In this document: positions 56,968 through 64,000 of the stretch, piece after piece
How positions within the stretch are numbered: the first letter of the stretch is position 1
Layout: each line of letters opens with the position of its first letter
Source: Cephalotus follicularis
Lineage: Eukaryota; Streptophyta; Magnoliopsida; Oxalidales; Cephalotaceae
NCBI GenBank assembly: GCA_001972305.1
Contig: BDDD01002272.1
Span: 186,001 to 250,000, forward strand
Length of the DNA: 64,000 nt
Direction of reading: 5' to 3'
Program-made: the position numbers and the translations under genes
Notes under the pieces: generated by a model
Database searches by the model: none
Seen by the model: the letters and a program-made list of their open reading frames with translations, nothing else
What the model was told of the DNA's origin: nothing

Positions 56968-59900
56968 TCAAACAAACAAGTGCGGATATCGCTCCCGAAT
57001 GTGCTCCTCCATCTCCCAAGTGGCCTCACGTTCGGTATGATTCTTCCACAGAACTTTCAAAAAAGCAACGGTCTTGCTACGTGTCACCCGCTCCGGTCGA
57101 TCCAAAATATCCTCAGCCTCCTCGTCATAAGATAGGTCCTCCCGAATACCGTCCAGAGGATAGTGAACTACATGCAGGGGATGATACTGATAACCTCTCA
57201 ACAAAGACACATGGAACACTTTATGGACGTGTGCTAACTGCGCAGGCAAAGCTAAACGATAGGCAACCGCGCCTACCTTATCCAGAACTTTCAAAGGCTC
57301 GATAAACCATGGACTCGACTTTCTCTTCAGCCAAAAACGTCGGACTCCCTTCCAAGGTGAAACTTTCAAGAACACATGTTCACCTACCTTGAACTCCAAG
57401 TCCCTCTGATGTCTGTCCGCATAACTTTTCTGTCGAGCCTGAGCTGCTTTCAATCTCTCCCTTGCTATTGCCACTTTCTCCGTAGTGATCTTCACTAGTT
57501 TGGGTCCCTCGATAACTCGCTCTCCAACCTCATTCCGACATGTTGGAGCTCGACACTTCCTCCCATAAAGAGCTTCAAAAGGAGCCATATCGATACTAGC
57601 GTGCCAACTGTTATTCTAGGCAAACTCCACCAAGCTCAAATACTCGTCCCAGTTTCCAGTCCACTCCAAAGCACAAGACCTCAACATATCTTCCAAGGTT
57701 TGGATGGTCCTTTCCGTCTGCCCATCTGTCTGTGGATGGAAAGCTGTACTGTAGCTCAGTCTAGTGCCCCAAGCTTTTTGAAACCCTTTCCAAAACCGCG
57801 AAGTGAAACGAGGATCCCTATCTGAAACAATGGATACCAGAGTCCCATGTAGTCTCACTATCTCCTGCTGAAACACCTCAGCCAAACGATCAACAGAGAA
57901 GTCCCCTCGGATAGCCAAGAAGTGAGCCGATTTAGTTAATCGATCCACTACTACCCATATAGCATCGTTCCTTCTGAAAGTTCTCGGAAAACCCGTCACA
58001 AAGTCCATTGAAATGCTCTCCCATTTCCAGACCCAAACTTCCGAGGTCTGTAACAAACCGCTAGCACGCTGGAGCACAATCTTTACCTCCTGACAAATCA
58101 AACACCTCCCAACTTACTCCGCTACATTCCTTTTCATTCCATTCCAGCAGAAGTTCTTCTTCGAGTCTTTATACATTTTCATAGAACCCGGATGTATAGA
58201 AAATGGTGAACTGTGTGCCTCTGACAAAACAGCATCTCTGATAGAAGAATCTGCCGGAACACACAACCGACCCAGCCATATCACACCATGATCATCCATA
58301 CGAAACTCTGATTGCTTACCCCTTTCAACATTCTGGACTAAGGCCCCATGCTCACCATCATCACTCTGAGCTGTCTTAATCCGAGATATAAAAGTAGGCT
58401 CTACATTCATTACAGCAACACAACCTTCAGAACCCCGAACATACAGATGTAAATCCATCCACTCCATATCAGCTATCAACTGCAGCTGAGTAAGCAAAGC
58501 CGCTACACTCCCAGAACTCTTCCGACTAAGAGCATCAACTACCACATTTGCTTTACTAGGATGGTACTGAATACTCAAATCATAGTCTTTAAGAAGTTCT
58601 AACCACCTCCTCTGACGCATGTTCAACTCTTTCTGCGTAAAGATATACTTGAGACTCTTATGATTTGTAAAGACGTCACAAGTTTCTCCATACAAGTAGT
58701 GTCTCCAAATCTTCAATGCAAACACCACTGCTGCCAACTCAAGATCATGTGTAGGATAGTTTACTTCATAAGGCTTCAACTGTCTTGAAGAATAAGCTAT
58801 CACATGAACGTGCTGTATCAAAACACACCCCAAACCCTTCTTAGAAGCATCGCTGTAAATCTGGTATCCACCCGACCCATATGGTAGATGAAGGATCGGT
58901 GCTGGTACAAGAGCATTCCTCAGTTTCTCGAAGCTTGCTTCTCGCTCTTCATTCCATTCAAACTTAGCTCCCTTTCTCATAAGCTAGGTTAGAGGTAAGG
59001 CTATAGAGGAAAAGCCTTCCACAAACCGCCTATAATATCCATCCAAACCCAAGAAGCTTCTAACCTCTGTCACTGTGGTAGGTCTCGGCCATTTAGTAAT
59101 AGCCTCTACTTTAGTAGGATCCACACAGATACTTGCAGCTGTAACCACATGACCCAAAAACGCCACCTGTTCAAACCAAAACTCACACTTTGAGAACTTC
59201 GCATATAGTTGATTCTTCCTCAGAATACCCAGCACAATACGAAGCTGTTCTTCATGCTCTTCCTTTGACTTGGAATACACAAGAATGTCATCTATGAACA
59301 CAATCACAAACTGGTCCAAGTACTCATGAAACAGCCTATTCATCAGATCCATGAAAACTGCTGGTGCATTAGTGAGTCCAAACGACATCACCAGAAACTC
59401 ATAATGCCCATACCGAGTACGGAAAACAGTTTTAGGCACATCTTCATCCTTTATACAAAGCTGATGATATCCTGATCTCAAATCGATCTTAGAGAAATAA
59501 CGAGCACCTTGAAGTTGATCAAACAAGTCATCAATCCTAGGCAAAGGGTATTTATTCTGAACAGTAATCCGATTCAACTCTCTGTAGTCTATGCATAGCC
59601 TCATAGACCCGTCTTTCTTCTTCACAAAAAAGAACCGCAGCACCCCACGACGATACACTAGGCCAAATGAATCCCCGATCTAACAGCTCTTGCAACTGTT
59701 CCTTCAACTCTTGCAGTTCCAACGGTGCCATCCTGTAAGGTGCCTTAGATAAAGGTGTCGCTCCAGGAATGAGTTCAACGGTAAACTCTACTTCCCGTTG
59801 CGGTGGCAAACCCGGTAACTCCTCCGGAAACACATCAGAAAATTCTCAAACCAAAGGATAGTCTTCAAGGCAAGGCTCAACCTTTGAGACATCCTTCACA

Positions 59901-60535
59901 ACAGCTAAGAAACCTTCAGCGCCCTTAGCCACTAATTTTTGAGCCTTTAAAGCAGATATAACCTTCACTTCTTTTCTCGGCTGTGAACCATGATAAATGA
60001 AATCAGGTCTATTCACATCCCCAAACAGAACCCTTTGAGCATAGAAATCATTCATAGTCCGATGACGATCCAACCAGTTCACACCAAGAATCATATCGAA
60101 GTCATACATATCGATAGGAAGAAGATCCGCATCACGAATCCGATCATCGAAAACAAGAGGACAAGCATAAAAACACTCAGATATCACAACAGAAGAACCC
60201 ATAAGGGTCGAAAGAACCAAAGCTGGATCAAGCAATTGTGAAGACATCCAAAGATGCCGAACAAAAGACCTCGCTACAGCCGAGTGGGTCGATCTAGCAT
60301 CATACAAAACATAAGCCCTACGGTTACCAACAAAAACAAAACCTGAAACCGTACCTGGTGCATTAGCAGCCTGCTGCGTAGTGATAGCAAAGACACGACC
60401 TCCCACATTACGCTGTCCAGGATCTGCATTGTTCCCCCTCCTTTCCTTTGCACAAGGATCAGGACAATCCTTCACGAAATGCCCTTTCTGACCACATACA
60501 AAACAGGCCCCCATAGCCTTGTCGCACACTCCCAC
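56968..60535 (-). pseudogene. Element D protease-RT-RNase H-integrase-chromodomain, broken
   Basis: From the right: a zinc knuckle CFVCGQKGHFVKDC (near 60490); a protease with YDARSTHS where the catalytic DSG has become DAR (near 60295); and the IDMYDFDMILGVNWLDRH block (near 60080). RT follows at 59833-58984, with [10 protein letters not shown] and FIDD near 59290. RNase H is at 58980-58560 ([13 protein letters not shown]). The integrase zinc region [15 protein letters not shown] (near 58200) leads to a core with all three acidic residues kept (MDFVTG, SDRDPRF, GQTERTIQTLEDML; 58025-57690). The C-terminal part has the HVFLKV block, a GPF motif reading EPL, and a chromodomain-like end (LWKNHTEREATWE, to 56968). 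Stops are near 59845, 58982, 58105 and 57600. The chromodomain places it in the Tekay-like chromoviruses, which target heterochromatin. Confidence 0.9.
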
Positions 60536-61507
60536 TGGATGCTGTCTACCGCAAACATCACACTTGGAAATCTATACTTTCGCAGCTCCCTGTGTCTGCC
60601 TCTGATCATTACCGGGCTATTGCTATCCCCGGTTATCATTCCTTCTTCCTCGTTTGCGATTTCTATTCTTACTATTCTGTCCAGAACCTTGCCCTTGAGA
60701 ATCTCCCCTGTTTCTCTTCTTGTCACTTTGACGAGCCGCCTGGAAATCTAGCCTCTCCAGTTCTATATTCTTTGTTGCATTTGCCACTTCAGAAACATCA
60801 GCAAACCTGGTATTAATCAGCTTACCATAGAGTTGATAGTGCAACTTCCACCTGAACTTCTCAACCTGCTCCAGTGCTATCCCCGCCGCGGACCAAGCAA
60901 AACCAGCAAGCCTAGTGAAACGGGTCAGAAACTCCGTGATCGACTCTCCATCCATCTGTCTTGTATTGATGAACTCCCTGGCATAAGCCTCCTTATCAGC
61001 AGCGGGAAAATACTATTGATAGAAGACTTCGCAAAACTCCGACCAGGTCAAAGTCTCTGCATAGTCACCACCCTTAGCCAAACCCAGAGCCTTCCACCAT
61101 TTCTAAGCGTCACCCTCAAGCTTGTAAGCAGCTAACTTAACCTTTTGATCGTCACTACAACCCAGCACATCGAAGATCTTGTCCATATGAGCAATCCGGT
61201 GCTCAGCCTCCACAGGAGTCATGGCTGAGCTGAAAGACTGCGGCCTCTATTTCTGGAACTGCTCAAGCCAAACATAAACAGGTGTGTCAGTTCTGTCCCC
61301 AGCTTCTCTTCCCAACTGAACATCAGCTGGAGCATCCTCCTCAGCAACTGGCTCCCTACGGCCTTGTTCCTGATTCTGCTGGCCCATCACACATCGTACC
61401 TCCTGAGCGACTGCCTGATGTACTAACTCTTCCATAGTAGGCTCATTTCTGACTTTCTGAGCCTCATCGGGTGCAGTCCTCTGAGCAGCGTTCCTTGTAC
61501 GTACCAT
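60472..61507 (-). pseudogene. Element D gag, broken
   Basis: The start ATG at 61505-61507 (MVRTRNAAQRTAPDEAQK) is followed by an acidic stretch. The capsid domain (KVLGC... to KWWKALGLAKGG and FINTRQMDGESITEF, 61190-60950) comes next, then a basic arginine/asparagine-rich linker (60760-60620) and a first knuckle-like segment (CDVCG...). Stops at about 61249, 61103, 61015 and 60622 sit where other copies would have a coding residue; most could come from C-to-T changes. It is not functional. Confidence 0.85.
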
Positions 61508-61676
61508 CTACGAAAAGGCACTCAAAACATGAAACAACACAAAGAACAAAAACCAAAACAGAAAACATATCATAAAATCATAACTGAAAAGCCTAACCCA
61601 GTGTCTACGCAATCTCACAGGTAAAACCTAGTTAGGTCTTCTGAGGAAACAAAACCTATTCTCTGATACCACAATC
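61508..61676 (-). other. Element D leader with primer binding site
   Basis: Minus-strand TGGTATCAGAG (61661-61671) is the tRNA-Met primer site, five bases from the 5' LTR end. The leader to gag is about 150 bases and non-coding. Confidence 0.8.
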
Positions 61677-64000
61677 TATAACACCCCCGGACGGCGGGAG
61701 TCGTCATAGGTCATAACAAAACAAATCTGAACATATGCAAAACTTTAACTGAACATAAACATTTCCTTATTAGCCAAAACGTGACGGTGATAGCATTACT
61801 GAAAAACTATTCAAAACATAAAACTTACATATGTCAAAAGTCAAACACCGAAACATAAACCAAATTAACATATTGTTCATGACCACCAAAACCAAAGACA
61901 CATAAGGATCACACTCCTAGGAATCCATAACATAAAGGTGGTCATCTCTCATTCACACATTCCCCCGCTGCTCCTGAAAACCTGCTGCATAGAAACAAAA
62001 ACGCGGCTGAGCAAACCTCAGTATGGATAAGGAAAGAAAAAGCAGTAAACGATAAGTTTAATAGAAGTAAGATCTCAGTAAAATTCATAACATAAATCTT
62101 AAGTAATTAAAACAGTTTAATCATATTCAAGTTTCCATAAAATACCAATTTTATATCTTTCGAAACATTTACGAAATATTTCAAAAACATCATTTCATGA
62201 TTGATAAAGTCATACTGAGCCACATACATATCACATTTCATAACATATATTGGCAAGGGATGCGCTAATTCCACATGCCCATTAGAATTGCAGTGTACGG
62301 CACTACACAAGTCAATTCTCACATATCATTCCATATACATATCCATAAACTAGAATCGATTCATACGCCTATATCATACATAGCGGATCCATAAATCCAC
62401 CTCATGAGATTTATTCATAACATTCAGAGACGCCGTAGACTAATCGTACCGCTACAAAAGTGTCATGTCCCTGTGCCAGGCCTACGACATGCCTATGGTA
62501 CACCCCATAGGTGGGTACAATACTCAGTATTCAATCATTTAGAAACCATCGATTTACCAAAATAAATTAAAAACACATAGATATGCTTTCACAACATATT
62601 TGAAAGTCGTTCACAACGATATCATAAGATACATTTCATAGTCAAAACATCAACTCATTTATTTTTCGTGATAAAGAGATGATCATTTCATAACATATCG
62701 TAACGTATCATAGCATAAAAATAAAGTCAGGAACATTTAAATTCATAAAATGTCAAAAACCAACCTTATTTCTGAAATATAATCCAGTTTATAAAATGAA
62801 GGAACATAGCATAAAACAAAACTGATTTCAGTTCGATAAAACCAGATAGCCAAAGAAAGAAGGACATCCGTACCTTATGCGTTCACAAAGCACTTACGGA
62901 AAGCTTGTTAACCCAAACTCCCCTTTGAAGTACAGTGATCTAAAAGACACCAAAACTTATTCATAGAAGGTTCTGAGAATCATTAAAGACCTAGAACAGA
63001 TTTATTACAATGTTTAGAAAAGACTGGGATTGATTCGGAGAACAAATGGATCATAACAGTTGAAAACAGAAATTTTCTAGGCAAAACAGCCGACTGTCAT
63101 AGAGCTCCAGTCGACTAATCATAAGAACCAGCTGACTACTCAAACCAAACTGCAGGCAGTCGACTGTGACAAAGGTCCTGCAGACTATGCGACTATTTCA
63201 TATGGCAGCCAACTACACAACAGAAGATAGTCGACTATTTTCAATAGGCAGTCGACTACACAACCAAACCAGTGACTGTCCACAAGAATAGCCGACTGTT
63301 CTGGATGACAGAACAATAGAAACACAACATTTTCATGCGAAAACTTGTACAAACGAGTACAACATTACACCAGAGACATATGAACATATACATATGACAT
63401 TGTACGATGTTTAGGTGACACAAAAACACAGAATTGACATAGAATAGGATATTGGTAGTGATTAACTTCAAGGAAAGAAAGAAAGAGCCTTTAACACATG
63501 CATACATATAAGTCCAAATTTCTATCCATTACCACTTGCAGTCATTATAAGTAGATTACAGTTTATGTGAGGTGTTTAAAGGCTGACCAACGGATTTAGG
63601 ACAACAATGCTAAGTAGACGTAAATTTACAGGAAACCAAAAAACTTCTAACAACCTATTTTGCATGAATACAACGTAACAAAGTGAATTAAACCATCATA
63701 GCAGGATTCACTAACCTGTAATGGTATTGGAAACACAAAAAACAGCAGAAGAACACCACAGTTCAAGGATTACTTGGCTGTTTGCAGGAAATCAAAGAGA
63801 AGGAAACTAAGACAACTATAAAGCCCTTAAACAACTAAAGGAACTCAACCAAAATAACAACGTAAGATTAAATTACCTCTGTAGGCTGATGAAACAACTC
63901 CACAAGAGTTCAACACAGGCTTCACAAACCAGAATTTTGCAATGACCGGTAGAGGAAATGGATGGCATATCACAACACAATAGCTCTATTAAAATAGGAA
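61677..64000 (-). mobile_element. Element D 5' LTR, cut by the window end
   Basis: It starts TATAACACCCCCGG, with the terminal TG changed to TA. It follows the 3' LTR copy base by base with scattered transitions and small indels, up to the window end (equivalent to about 56440). The palindrome array is at 63085-63300. Frames 62107-62322 and 63256-63507 match the ones in the 3' LTR and are not supported as genes. Confidence 0.9.
63085..63300 (-). repeat. CAGTCGACTG array in the element D 5' LTR
   Basis: It holds about nine copies. Compared with 55505-55750, one unit around the perfect palindrome is deleted (CCAGTCGACTAATC here), and others show G-to-A or C-to-T changes. Confidence 0.85.

Noticed and set aside
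1..64000. Host genes, defence clusters or organelle inserts
   Set aside because: All recognisable coding signals are retroelement domains or the two Gag-like proteins. No rRNA, tRNA or plastid/mitochondrial gene is visible.

Overview
The window is nuclear DNA of a flowering plant, probably a eudicot. It consists almost entirely of nested LTR retrotransposons. I see no host gene, tRNA, rRNA or prokaryotic feature. The evidence for a plant is the set of families: Ty1/copia elements primed from initiator tRNA-Met, chromodomain Ty3/gypsy elements of the Tekay type, an Athila-type Ty3/gypsy element with a tRNA-Asp-like primer site, and SIRE-like LTRs. Nothing in the sequence fixes the species.

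Layout. 1-1505 is the inner end of a long Ty3/gypsy-type LTR. 1884-3146 is a SIRE-like solo LTR with a 5-bp target duplication. It sits downstream of a broken minus-strand gene (3213-5528) of the plant 'putative gypsy-type transposon' kind, which still shows introns. The outermost copia element, copia A, runs from about 5960 to beyond 27385. Its 3' LTR is truncated (to 7175), its pol and the 3' half of gag lie at 7170-10764, the 5' half of gag at 20227-20632, a leader at 20633-22395, and its 5' LTR starts at 22396. Copia B (10770-20221, duplication AATCA) is inserted in copia A gag. A 3.2-kb solo LTR (23824-27062) and a plus-strand Tekay-like element E (from 27386) are both inserted in copia A's 5' LTR.

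Copia C starts at 32498, inside the RNase H region of element E. A complete Athila-type element (32842-48419, duplication GTATC) lies in copia C's 3' LTR. The Athila gag is itself split by a 2.75-kb solo LTR (40898-43651, duplication ATGCT) and by a 2.9-kb LTR-like unit (43798-46706, duplication GCTCT). That unit carries the only long intact reading frame of the window (44781-46106). Copia C pol and gag lie at 50304-54091. A Tekay element D with two LTRs, the right one cut by the window edge, starts at 54092 inside copia C gag. The nest is therefore five deep: copia A, element E, copia C, Athila, then solo LTR or ORF unit.

All gag-pol genes except the 44781 ORF carry stops and frameshifts. 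Many changes look like C-to-T transitions, as expected for methylated silent DNA. The two most interesting signals are the intact ORF inside a single LTR-like unit with no second LTR, and arrays of short palindromes centred on GTCGAC. These arrays recur in LTRs or leaders of at least seven unrelated elements. No element here looks able to move on its own. All family names come from motif recognition without a database search.
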